A stretch of 64,000 bases of DNA, from NCBI GenBank assembly GCA_030144725.1, contig JASKMD010000017.1, forward strand, positions 3,243,901-3,307,900, read 5' to 3'. Source of the DNA: Haematococcus lacustris (Eukaryota; Chlorophyta; Chlorophyceae; Chlamydomonadales; Haematococcaceae). Positions 1 to 11,078 of this stretch are shown here, in pieces. A program made the translations under genes and the position numbers. The notes below the pieces were generated by a model that had not been told where the DNA came from, ran no database searches, and saw nothing but the letters and a program-made list of their open reading frames with translations. Within the stretch, counting starts at the first letter, position 1. The number at the start of each line of letters is the position of its first letter.

Positions 1-330
1 CCCCCAGCAGGGCAAGTGGAACAGCGCCTGCTGCGCCCAGCCTGGAGCCAGCAGCATGACCAGCCAGTGCGGGGCCTGATGTGGTGCCCAGTAGTGCCCC
101 CCCGCAAGCCCCCACAAGCCCCAGGCAGCAGCCAGGAAGCCACACCGGCAGCAGCCTCAGAGGCAGGGCCCAGCACTCCCCCGCCAGCCGAGCGCAGCAA
201 GCGCACCAAGGCTGAGCCGGCAGCTGAGCCCATAGAGGGTAAGGGCAAGGGCAAGGGCAAGGCAGCCAAAGCCAAGCCAGCACCTCAGCCACCTCTACAC
301 GATAGCCCTCGTGGTCAGGCAATAGTGTAG
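1..330 (+). pseudogene. TnpB/Fanzor-like protein fragment, family 1 (5' edge of window)
   Basis: The frame read at 16-330 is a fragment of the same protein as the copy at 30039-30653. It shares the block R-P-A-W-S-Q followed by V-R-G-L-M-W-C-P-V-V, then a P-R-K-P-P-Q-A-P stretch, a basic S-K-R-T-K-A-E segment and a Gly-Lys linker. It breaks off just before the point where the other copy has its RuvC-III-like D-R-D-x-N motif, and runs into the family's 3' non-coding tail. The catalytic Asp is therefore missing and the copy is dead. Its N-terminal part lies outside the window. Calling the family TnpB/Fanzor is my inference from the motifs in sibling copies. Confidence 0.6.
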
Positions 331-490
331 GTGGTCAGGCAATAGTGTACTCCACACAGCCCATTAACACCATTTGAGTCGGGTCACTATTGCCCACTAG
401 TATATTCCCGCTAGTGGCTGCTAGTGGCCACTACTGGTCCGGCTCAAATGGAGGCCCTAGTGAGGGACAAGGGGGCTGGTGGGCCATCAT
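310..490 (+). other. Conserved 3' non-coding tail of the family-1 element (partial)
   Basis: The stretch has two copies of a GGTCAGGCAATAGTGTA-type string, then the 'actccacacagcc' string, several 'ctagtggtcc/ctagtggc' repeats and an 'aggccctagtgaggga' string. The same strings in the same order follow the fragment at 17430-17610 (17700-17850). It is therefore element 3' sequence and not host intergenic DNA. Confidence 0.55.
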
Positions 491-1176
491 TGCATTCATA
501 TCACCCATGTCTTCCAGCTGACTGGGATTAACCTCAAAGCGCTTGCCTGCTAGTGGCAACCTTGCTTCGTTCTGTGTGCGTTGTTAGTGGGTGGCAGACA
601 TCGACGGAATGAGTCGTGTAATACCCTTGGGCTTGCACCGGGTGTCAAATTTTAGTAACAAATCATATTAATTGTGAAGAATGATGTTTAATCATAATCA
701 ATATAGAAGCAAAGCACACGAAAGTCTGAACTAGACAGATAAGAAGCAACTGATCATCAATGCAAGAACATGTCTCACCTACATACTAAACCTGCCTAAC
801 CTTTTTCGATGCATTTAGGTAATGTTGCCTGGCGTGACTTATGTAAGTGCATGTGCATGTGACGCATCTACTGAGCTCCCCTGAGGCATCCCAGGTGGCC
901 ACACACCAGCAGCTGGACCCAGCTGGCTGACCTCCCCCAACCCTGGGGTTGCCACCCTGACATCATCCTGCTCCCTCCACCCTGCAACAACCTCTACCTG
1001 CAGGCGCTTGCACTCTAGGGCAGGCTGACAAGGGGCACGGTGCCCGAGGTGTGGAGCAGCTGCAAGTGGCAGTGCACTGGTCCCAGCGCCTTGGCTGTGG
1101 AGCTCAAAGTGTGACGCCTGACCACGGCGGTGGTGGCCGTGTGACCGTGACCTTGCTGGCCTGCTTGGTGGTCTGG
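491..1176. other. Intergenic, nothing recognised
   Basis: I see no coding signal here. The interval includes an AT-richer stretch (about 640-820) of unknown origin and the region just downstream of the pherophorin stop codon. Confidence 0.4.
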
Positions 1177-4100
1177 TCAGCCGACGTTGGAGGTGGGGCA
1201 GCAGGTCCGCGCCTGGTTGAACAGCGAGTATCTGCACACACACACACAGCACCGCACGGCTGACCCTGCGCCCCTGCTCCTGAGCCAGAGCATTGATACT
1301 GGTACACTTGCTGCAACAGCTGCACCACCCATTACGATCGCTCGAGGCAGTGGCTGTGATGCAGGCGCGCCTGCCCCTGGCCCTGCCCTGCCCCTCCTGC
1401 CGTCCCTGCCTCACCTGCAGCTGCCTGTTGAGGCGTATCCGGCGCAGAAGGCAGACAGGTTAGGGCAGGCAGACGCTGCGTTGAGGGTCAGGCACAGCCG
1501 GCCGCCTTGCGCAGCGCTGTGTGGCCACAGGCCTGACGTGCGGGTGGCCTTGAACACCAGTTGCCTGACAGGGGCAGCGCACCAGGGTGTGGAGGGGCGG
1601 GCAGGCAGGACTACAGGCATGACTACAAGGCGAGCAGGAGATAGGGGTGGTGGAGCGAGCAAGAGGGCAGGTGGGCAGGCAGGCAGGCGGGCAAGCCTGT
1701 AGGAGGGCTTGTCTGTGGGTGGGTGGGTGGGTGGGTGAGCGGGCTGACCGAGCTGGAGTCATGATGTGATGCAAGGGAGACCCATCAGGAGCATGTCGCC
1801 CAGGGCTGTCTGGACAGGCCCATAGCGGGGTTGATGAGATGGGTGAGCAGCTCTCCTGGACATTGGAGCTTTGCTGATCCTGGGCATACAGAATAATAGA
1901 GGCTGGGGCTGGGGCTGGTGATGAAGTGTCACAGCTCGAATCCTGACTCACCTGGTGCCGTTGTACAGCGCCCATGAGTAGGAGGGCGCCAGGGGCAGGC
2001 CGTCCACTGTCATGCTCTGCACTGCGCCCCAACAGCCCTGGCCTACCAGCAGCTCCACCTGCACTCGCAGGGCACAGCCAGGGCCAGGGCTGCAGGGCTG
2101 GTCGAGCACTGCTGGCTGGCTGACGCCCAGTGGTGATAAGGTGGAGGAGGAGGCTGGCGTGCCGGCGAGGTGCTGAGGGGCGCTGCTGAGTCCCATGTGC
2201 TGAGCCCAAGGGGGTGGGGCTGGGGTCAGGGGTGGGTCAGGGGCAGTGATGGCCAGCATGGCTGGAGGGGTGGTAGGGTGGCAAGGGGCACCACGGGCTA
2301 GGGCCTGGGACGCACCTTGGCCAGGTCCATGGTGCAGCAGCGAGAGGCAGCAGGGCAGCGGGTGCTCCTGACCTGCAGCGAAAGCAGCAGCGGCAACATA
2401 GCAGCAGCAGCAGCAGGTAGGCAGCTGTGTCTGCGCTGCACATGACCTGATGCTGGCAGGTCAGCACTAGGGGCCTGCACAGGGGCAATGCGGGGCAGGG
2501 CCCAGTACGTACTGCACGAATGTTGTCAGGGTGGCACAACAGCCTGGTTGTGATTGATAGGGATGTGACCAGCCGTAGGGGCTGAGTGGGCTGTGGCTGC
2601 TGCCCTCAGGCTCACTTGGAAGCAGTAGGTGGGTCCCCAGGCTGAGACTGGAGCCGAGGCTGTCAGCAACAGCTGCCAGGGCGCTGTCCTGACCTCGCGC
2701 GCTTGACACGCCGCTGCACAGGCAGGCAGGCAGGACAGATCCTCGGGCACAGTGGTGTGGCCGCTCATGCTCATCATCTTTATCAGTATCAGGGGCAGTG
2801 TGATTGGAGCAGTGTGGAACAAACAATTGCGACGGGGTCAACGTTGACCAATTGATTGATGGTCCAAGTCGACAACATACTCCCACTTCCGCGCCACAGC
2901 GCCCCGCTGCCCAAAACGATTGCTCGATTGGTCGCGCGGGTATATGTACCGGCAAAAGTGCATCGAGGGCCGGTACAAAGGTCGAGTAATGCGATGCAGG
3001 TGTGTTACAGGGACAGTGTGATATACCAGCTGGGCAGATGGCTGACCGGGACACCAAACGCAGCGCTCGACCAGCAATGGGCTGGGTACAGCACCCTGTA
3101 GCCCCTGCAGCTGTGCTGGGGTCCTGGGCTCAAGGCGCTGTGCAGCCCAAGCAAGCCAGATGACAGGAATATGAGCAAGCTGCTACATGACTGGCCACCC
3201 AAGCCCAGGCACCTGCCGCCCACTGCCATTGGCCTGCCCTGCTGCACTGTGATGCTCAGCACTTCAGTCCATCACTTGCTGGCAAGCGCATCATCATGTA
3301 AGGTGCAAGCACAACCATCTGCTCTCTATGGAGGCGGGAGGCCAAGGGCATGGACAGGCCTCGTGGCCTGTGGGCCAGGACCATGCCTGAGGCTGACCCC
3401 AGACCCAGGCCCTGGTGTGGAGGCTTGACTGCTTGCCCTTGCCTCACCAAACGGAAAGGCGGAGGGCTGCAGCGCTGCAGCGGTGTCAGGGTCCAGCGGG
3501 GCAGGGGGAGGAGATGAGGGCGGAGGAGGGGGCTGCAGGGCCAGGAGGGCAGGGCAGGGCAGGGCAGGAGTCAGAGGGGAGTATGTGGGGCATTGAGGGC
3601 AGGGCATCACAGGACAGGGCTAAGGGCAGGGGGGTCAGCGTGGTAGCATTGCAACACCCAGCTTGCCAAGCATGACCCAGTATAGGCTGGGGCTGGTGAC
3701 TATCAGGAAGGCGAGGCTGGCCATGAAAGGAGGGGTGGGGAGTAGATGGCAAACATGAAGGGGGTAGCAATAATGTCATGCATACCAACGCCTTACTCAC
3801 CACCTGGTGCTTTAGGCACATCAAGGCGTATGGATGAAACATGGTAGCGGTGAGACATGCTTAGAAGAGGGTAGCAGCAGGAGGCAGCACTCACTGGGGG
3901 TGGAGGAGGTGGTGGTGAGAAGGGAGAGGGTGCGGGTGGGGAAGGCGATGGTGGAGGTGCAGGAGAGTTGGAAGGTGATGGTGGAGGTGGTCGAGGAGGG
4001 GGAGGCGAGGGAGGCGGAGGGGAAAGAGGGGAGGGAGGTAAAGGGGGAGCAGGTGAAGGAGGGGGCGAGGGAGGGGGAGGTGAAGGAGGGGGCGAGGGAG

Positions 4101-7100
4101 GGGGTGGTGAAGGAGGTGAGGGAGGGGGAGGTGAAGGAGGGGGTGAGGGAGGGGGAGGTGAAGGAGGGGGCGAGGGAGGAGGAGGTGAAGGAGGGGGCGA
4201 GGGAGGGGGAGGTGAAGGAGGGGGCGAGGGAGGGGGAGGTGAAGGAGGGGGCGAGGGAGGGGGTGGTGAAGGAGGTGAGGGAGGGGGTGGTGAAGGAGGG
4301 GGTGAGGGAGGGGGTGGTGAAGGAGGGGGCGAGGGAGGGGGTGGTGAAGGAGGTGTGGGAGGGGGTGGTGAAGGAGGGGGTGAGTGAGGGGGTGGTGAAG
4401 GAGGGGGTGAGGGAGGGGGTGGTGAAGGAGGGGGTGAGGGAGGGGGAGGTGAAGGAGGGGGCGAGGGAGGGGGTGGTGAAGGAGGGGGCGAGGGAGGGGG
4501 TGGTGAAGGAGGGGGTGAGGGAGGGGGAGGCGAAGGAGGGGGTGAGGGAGGGGGTGGTGAAGGAGGGGGTGAGGGAGGGGGTGGTGAAGGAGGGGGTGAG
4601 GGAGGGGGTGGTGAAGGAGGGGGTGAGGGAGGGGGAGGTGAAGGAGGGGGTGAGGGAGGGGGTGGTGAAGGAGGGGGTGAGGGAGGGGGTGGTGAAGGAG
4701 GTGAGGGAGGGGGAGGTGAAGGAGGGGGTGAGGGAGGGGGAGGTGAAGGAGGTGAGGGAGGGGGTGGTGAAGGAGGGGGCGAGGGAGGGGGTGGTGAAGG
4801 AGGTGAGGGAGGGGGCGGTGAAGGAGGGGGTGAGGGAGGGGGTGGTGAAGGAGGGGGTGAGGGAGGGGGTGGTGAAGGAGGGGGTGAGGGAGGGGGTGGT
4901 GAAGGAGGGGGTGAGGGAGGGGGTGGTGAAGGAGGTGAGGGAGGGGGAGGTGAAGGAGGGGGCGAGGGAGGGGGTGGTGAAGGAGGTGAGGGAGGGGGAG
5001 GTGAAGGAGGGGGTGAGGGAGGGGGAGGTGAAGGAGGTGAGGGAGGGGGTGGTGAAGGAGGGGGCGAGGGAGGGGGTGGTGAAGGAGGTGTGGGAGGGGG
5101 TGGTGAAGGAGGGGGCGAGGGAGGGGGTGGTGAAGGAGGGGGCGAGGGAGGGGGTGGTGAAGGAGGTGTGGGAGGGGGTGGTGAAGGAGGGGGTGAGGGA
5201 GGGGGTGGTGAAGGAGGGGGCGAGGGAGGGGGTGGTGAAGGAGGTGTGGGAGGGGGTGGTGAAGGAGGGGGTGAGGGAGGGGGTGGTGAAGGAGGGGGTG
5301 AGGGAGGGGGTGGTGAAGGAGGGGGTGAGGGAGGGGGAGGTGAAGGAGGGGGTGAGGGAGGGGGTGGTGAAGGGGGAAGCGATGGAGGGGGAGGTGAAGG
5401 AGGGGGTGAGGGGGGGGATGGTGAAGGAGGGGGTGAGGGAAGGGGAGGTGAAGGAGGTGAGGGAGGGGGAGGTGAAGGAAGGGGTGAGGGAGGGGGAGGT
5501 GAAGGAGGTGAGGGAGGGGGTGGTGAAGGAGGGGGCGAGGGAGGGGGTGGTGAAGGAGGTGTGGGAGGGGGTGGTGAAGGAGGGGGCGAGGGAGGGGGTG
5601 GTGAAGGAGGGGGCGAGGGAGGGGGTGGTGAAGGAGGTGTGGGAGGGGGTGGTGAAGGAGGGGGTGAGGGAGGGGGTGGTGAAGGAGGGGGCGAGGGAGG
5701 GGGTGGTGAAGGAGGTGTGGGAGGGGGTGGTGAAGGAGGGGGTGAGGGAGGGGGTGGTGAAGGAGGGGGTGAGGGAGGGGGTGGTGAAGGAGGGGGTGAG
5801 GGAGGGGGAGGTGAAGGAGGGGGTGAGGGAGGGGGTGGTGAAGGGGGAAGCGATGGAGGGGGAGGTGAAGGAGGGGGTGAGGGGGGGGATGGTGAAGGAG
5901 GGGGTGAGGGAAGGGGAGGTGAAGGAGGTGAGGGAGGGGGAGGTGAAGGAAGGGGTGAGGGAGGGGGAGGTGAAGGAGGTGAGGGAGGGGGTGGTGAAGG
6001 AGGGGGCGAGGGAGGGGGTGGTGAAGGAGGTGTGGGAGGGGGTGGTGAAGGAGGGGGCGAGGGAGGGGGTGGTGAAGGAGGAGGTGAGGGAGGGGGTGGT
6101 GAAGGAGGGGGTGAGGGAGGGGGTGGTGAAGGAGGGGGCGAGGGAAGGGGAGGTGAAGGAGGTGAGGGAGGGGGAGGTGAAGGAGGGGGTGAGGGAGGGG
6201 GTGGTGAAGGAGGGGGTGAGGGAGGGGGTGGTGAAGGAGGGGGTGAGGGAGGGGGTGGTGAAGGAGGGGGTGAGGGAGGGGGAGGTGAAGGAGGGGGTGA
6301 GGGAGGGGGTGGTGAAGGGGGAAGCGATGGAGGGGGAGGTGAAGGAGGGGGTGAGGGGGGGGATGGTGAAGGAGGGGGTGAGGGAAGGGGAGGTGAAGGA
6401 GGTGAGGGAGGGGGAGGTGAAGGAAGGGGTGAGGGAGGGGGAAGTGAAGGAGGTGAGGGAGGGGATGGTGAAGGAGGGGGTGAGGGAAGGGGAGGTGAAG
6501 GAGGTGAGGGAGGGGGAGGTGAAGGAGGGGGTGAGGGAGGGGGAGGTGAAGGAGGGGGCGAGGGAGGGGGTGGTGAAGGAGGGGGTGAGGGGGGGGATGG
6601 TGAAGGAGGGGGCGTAGGTGGAGCTGGAGATGGTGGAGGGTATGCATCACCAGGGTTGGGGGTAGGGGGCGATGGGGTAGGAGACAGTGAAGGTGGGTCT
6701 GGGCTAGGTGGTCGGGGCGACCTGGGAGGCTTGGGGGGGCTGGGCGGTAGGATGGGTGGCGGTGAGGGTGCCGGCCCGATGTAGTTGCATGTGGGGCTGC
6801 ACAACGCATGGCACAGGGGCGGCAGTAAGGGCAACATTGCGCCTCCTGTGGGAAACTCATGGCACTGCAACCGAACTGGTCAGGTGGGGGTCGGGTCGGG
6901 TCGGGTCGGGTCGGGTCGGGTCGGGTCGGGTTGCCTCCACTCACCAGCAGGAGCTGTTGCTCGACTCCAACACAGCGTAGCTGATCCTGTCTGCTGCGCG
7001 CCCAGCGAAGAAGGTGTTCGTGTCGTTGCAGGTTTGTGCGTTCCTCACATTGATGCACAGGAGGCGGTTGTCAGCTGTGCTCAAGTTGAGTTGCAAAGCG

Positions 7101-8640
7101 GTCACCTGGTCATGGTGAGTCAAGGTGAGGGAAGGGGTGGCAGGGGGTATGCCATCATCATCAACACATGGCCGCTGCACTTGCACAAGGTAGCAGTCAC
7201 AAGGGATAGGGTGTGGCAGGGTGTGGCAGGGTGTGACACAGGTGACATAGGAGTGTGACCGGTGTGTGAGCTGACCTCCAGGGAGACCGCAGTGACGTTT
7301 GTGGCGTTGACCACCCCAAAGGTCTGCCGGCTGCCGTCCAGCAACACTGCCGTGACCTGGTTTGCGCACCGGGCAGCTGCAGGCAGGCGCCACACAGGAG
7401 CAAGCCAGGCCTGGTCAGGCACGGGGTCAGGCATGGCTGGCATCCGCAGTTTGGGAATGTACGCAGAAATGAAACGATTCAAATGGTGGACGTCCAGGAA
7501 GCTCATGGTGCGGCAGATGGTGGAAGTCGAGATCAACGACAGCTTGGCTGACCAAAGCAAGCAGCGCATGGTATGAACGCCGCATGTGGCGCAGCATAGC
7601 AGGTTGACAAGGATCAGGTCAAGGACAGCAGCAGTGAGGGGCAGGGCACTGGGGGGCAGGTGTGGGTCACCCAGCTATCAGCCCAGCCACCCTGCCCACC
7701 ATGAAGGCAGTGGGAGGGGCACACCTGTGCAGGGCTCCTGAGGCTGCTGTGAATGCACGCCATGACCCCGCATGCCCTCCCTTGCCCTCCCAGGCCTGGG
7801 CTGACAAGTTCCTGGTGGCCAAGGCTGCCGAGCCACCCCCTTCGCCACAACCAGTCAGGTGGCTGAGTCTGGCCACAAGCCGACCACATGCCACTGATCA
7901 GGCACGCAAATCCCACTTGAGCATATGAAGCGCTGGTCCATGCGCTGAAGTCTTTGCTTGCCAGGAGTGGGTCAGCACAAGCATTGGGGGGCAGAACAGG
8001 GCTGAGGTGAGGAGGCACCTTTCCAAGGAGGAACACCTCATGAAAGGAAGCATTGCCTTTACTGTGGGCGCCTGGAACATGGCCTCCCTGGAAATAAGGG
8101 AGCGGCTCCATCCACTCCTCCGTAATCAATGGCTGCATGATCAGCTGGTATGCCTCCAGGGGTGGGGGACTGCTGGGTGTTGCTCCAGCCTACCCCCATA
8201 GACCCCGCACAGCACCCATCAACACCCTGGACTTGTCCACTACAGTACTGGCTGGCTGGCTGTCCTGCACCTGCCCTCTGAGGCTGGACCACCGCCCCTC
8301 CCTCCTCCCACCTGCTCTGAAGGAGATCTGGTGCAGGTTGGAGGCCAGCTGAGCGCAGCAAGTGCCCTGGCTGGCGGCACACTCGCCCCCGCTGTTATGC
8401 GCTCGCACGCGCAGCCTGAGGCACAGCTGTGACTGGGTGGCGGTGAGGGCAGAGACAGTGGGGGGGTCCAGGTAGTAGGGGGAGTCGCCACAGGTATAGG
8501 AGGTGCAGCTGCAGGGGCACGTTGACACGAGGCAGAGCAGGCACCAGTTGCTGTAGCTCCCGCTACATCCAGCATAAGAGCTCTCAGTGGTGCTGGTGGC
8601 GAAGTGCAAGTGGCGCACAGGTGCAAGCGAGGACATGCAC
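1177..8640 (-). CDS. Pherophorin-like cell-wall glycoprotein, two pherophorin domains around a giant Ser-Pro rod
   Basis: This is an extracellular matrix hydroxyproline-rich glycoprotein of the volvocalean pherophorin family. Exons (minus strand, high to low): about 8640-8312, 7376-7276, 7105-6945, 6796-3801 (rod), 2641-2616, 2372-2316, 2058-1952, 1564-1415, 1231-1177 (stop). All junction phases agree. The first domain has C-G-D-S-P-Y-Y-L-D-P-P, C-L-R-L-R-V, G-T-C-C, N-T-F-F-A-G-R and ends S-S-C-C-P-T-C. The rod exon codes for about 1000 residues, mostly S-P-P-P-P/S-P-P-P-S units. The second domain reads T-Y-C-F-Q-V-R-S-T-R-C-P, C-C-T-M-D-L-A-K, L-C-L-T-L-N and ends with R-Y-S-L-F-N-Q and C-C-P, typical of the family C-terminus. 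The signal-peptide exon and start codon were not found, so 8640 is only the edge of the recognised coding exon. Confidence 0.88.
3890..6720 (-). repeat. Coding minisatellite of the pherophorin rod
   Basis: The array is built from about 15-, 18- and 27-bp variants of a unit encoding S-P-P-P-P-S-P-P-P on the minus strand. It contains higher-order repeats: a block near 5090-5440 recurs almost exactly near 5530-5880 and again near 6010-6400, each including the same rare 'gggggaagcgatgg' variant. The other frames (Gly-Glu-rich on plus, His-Pro-Leu-rich on minus) are by-products of the array. Confidence 0.9.
6889..6931. repeat. (GGTCG)n pentanucleotide microsatellite
   Basis: About eight perfect units lie inside the pherophorin intron between the exon ending at 6945 and the rod exon. 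Confidence 0.9.
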
Positions 8641-9305
8641 GCCCAGCGCAAGTGCTCACAACGCGTGCTTCTAGAGTAAGATAGCCGTGACGTATAGAGT
8701 AGGATAGCAGCGGTGACGGTACACTTATGATGAGCAGGTGTGAGCGGTAGCTCTCTTATGTCCCGCTGCAAGTGGCTGGACAGCACGCACCTTTTGAAGG
8801 GGAAGTCCGCAGCGGTCAATTGCTGTAGGTGCCTGCGCCCCCATTGGTGGAAGCGGACAGCTGCAAACACAGGGATGTCGATGCATCAGCAGTAGGAACA
8901 ACATACACCTGTTCTCGACTACCGGACATTCACTACAGCTGAGGGAATGATATGTGATGTTGCCTGCCTTTTGCTCCTTGCGCCGTGCAAAAGATGCAGG
9001 CTAGCAGCGCGATGGCTCGAAGCATATGTGACACAAGCCTGGTACACATTTCGTAGCGGGCTCACAGCAGGATACGCTTACAGCCTATGACTCGCACACT
9101 CTCCGTGCCGCTTAGTGCTGTGAAACAACAAGCGGGAGCAATAAAGCTCGCTCACACACGGTTGTAGCCGGCATCAGCAGCTGCACGGTAGATACCTGAG
9201 GTACCTCGCACCCGGCTACCTAGGGGGCATGATGTCCACTCTTGCTGCAGGCTATCGAACCGTGTGCTAGCCGCACAGACGCATGTAGCTCAGCACCCTG
9301 AGGGC
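8641..9305. other. Upstream region of the pherophorin gene, no exon resolved
   Basis: The interval should contain the 5' exon or promoter of the pherophorin gene, but I could not place either. About 8870-9300 is less GC-rich and shows no convincing coding pattern. Confidence 0.3.
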
Positions 9306-9530
9306 TCAATAGCGAGGCAGCCCTACCTGGCCGCTCTGACACGCGGGGCAGAGGCCAATGCGGCAGCAAGCAAGGTATGAGCTGGAGTGCCCCGGGAAGG
9401 CAGTGAAGGATGGGTGGTCCATGATGACAAGGAAGATGACGGTGATGTTGATGATGAAGAGGAGCAGGAGTATGGGGTGAAGGAGGGAGAGAGGGTGGGC
9501 AGCAGCTTGCACCCCTACGCCGTCAGCCAC
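9306..9530 (-). other. Possible N-terminal exon with a hydrophobic segment
   Basis: The minus frame has a hydrophobic run (L-L-L-L-F-I-I-N-I-T-V-I-F-L-V-I) followed by a Cys-containing stretch (C-C-R-I-G-L-C-P-A-C) and a possible donor, CAG|gtaggg, near 9330. It could be a signal-peptide exon of the pherophorin gene, but its phase does not match the one acceptor I considered for the next exon near 8510. The call is weak. Confidence 0.2.
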
Positions 9531-11078
9531 AAGTCCCTAGTCACAGGACTCCTGGTGGTTACAAACCGGGGGTTGGCAGTGTCAGTGAGTGTTGTCAGCC
9601 GGTGTACCCAAGAACCTGTCTCCTTCACCACCGCCAGTGGTCCACCGGGATGGTGGCTATACTGGGGCACCCAGGCTGAGCCAAGACCAAGGCAAGGCAA
9701 GGGCAGGGCAACGTTGTTAAGCCTGTCACAGCACGGCACGGTGCTTTTGTAGGCGGTGCTGGACTAAGGCCCATTGTGGAGAGAGCGAGCAGCGCCCCTT
9801 GGACTTATGTCAGTAGCTTGGCATTAGAGCTGTGCCGCCCAGGCACCAAGGTGTATTGTTTACATAGCGCCCAAGCCTAAGGCAGAGGTGTCAACATGCA
9901 CACTGCAAAATGGCCGCTGCTGCACATGCTGCTTGACTGAGATTTCCAGCTACTCAGTGTGTGATCACCATGTGCAATGTCAACGCACACGCCAGCGCGC
10001 GGCCTTCGCCAGCCTTACTTCATGCATTAACACCAGCCCCACCTACCTGCCCAGCATAATGAAGTGAAGGAGGGAGAATGAGCAGCTGTTGAGGGTACAG
10101 CAGTGAGGGAGCAGGTCAGGCAGTCAACAGAGCTTGCCACTGCTCCAGGTACTGGTGCGACTGCTATGGCTGCAGTCAAGGTTGACCTGGTGCGCCTGCC
10201 GCTGCTCTGTGTCTCTGGCACAGGTGGCACAGGCAGCAGTGTGCACCCCTACGCCCCCTGCCACGTGGCGCTGCAGGCCAACAACGTGTTGCCTGCAGAG
10301 CTGCGCAGCCCCTGGTTCAGCCAGCCGCTGGCCTGCACTGCCAGCCAGGTCCAGGCGCCTCCCAGCAGCATGACACAGCTGCGGGCCCCTCACCTCCCTG
10401 CCCCCCACCAGGCTGCAGCCTTGGCTCCGGTCCTCACCTCCAGCCCCAGCTGCGATGCCCCCTTGCACTGCCTGGTGCAGCTGCTGATGGAGGTGCTGAG
10501 CTGCTTTGTCGACCCCACCCTGGCCCTGGGCCTGCTGATCAGCGGCGCAGCAGCGGGGTGTGCCATGCAGCAGCCGCAGCTCAGTGCTGAGAATGTTTCT
10601 GCATGTTGATGTGGGGGTGTCGGCCAGTTGATCGGGCTTCAGCAAGCCAATTCACAGATGAGCTACAGTCACACTTGAACAGTACCTTCCACTGTATCGT
10701 TACACACTCGAACCTGTGTACCCGAAGTGCTGACCCGACCCACCTCAACTCTACATTGAGGCGAAGTGCTATTGAGTCGTTAGAAGTTCTCAGTGTCAGT
10801 CGGGTAGTCTCGTGGGGCATGACAAATCCTGAGTAGCAAGAGGGCCATGGGTTCAAGGGTTACCCAACGTGCACGAGATGCGCAGAGGGGTCGACGCCGT
10901 GGTCATCATTTGCGCACGATGCCACCACGCTGTCTCGCTGCCTCTTGCGAGGATTTCCGGTCGTATCTAACGTAGCTGTTTTCTCTGCTCGCTCACACTC
11001 TCGGGACAGCTGCAGCACTCGGGTCTTGCCGCGCCTCCCGCCACCTCTTCCTTACCTGTTCATTACGCCATCACGACA
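9531..11078 (+). other. Unassigned coding-like region; best ORF 10103-10609 (+)
   Basis: The plus frame at 10103-10609 has GC-rich third positions and natural-looking composition (H-P-Y-A-P-C-H-V-A-L-Q, then L-V-Q-L-L-M-E-V-L). A related H-P-Y-A-V-S-H peptide appears near 9510 on the same strand. I do not recognise a family. The minus strand is also open and could hold a pherophorin-like segment (C-L-T-C-S-L-T and S-F-T-S-L-C-W). No gene model can be supported. The rest of the interval shows nothing clear. Confidence 0.25.

Noticed and set aside
839..1414. 191-codon minus ORF as a gene
   Set aside because: It is read through the last pherophorin introns in the wrong frame; the true terminal exon is 1231-1177.
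3834..6617. Very long plus-strand ORFs rich in Gly-Glu and Val-Lys-Glu
   Set aside because: They are the antisense of the pherophorin rod repeat. Only the minus-strand Ser-Pro frame joins phase-correct pherophorin exons.
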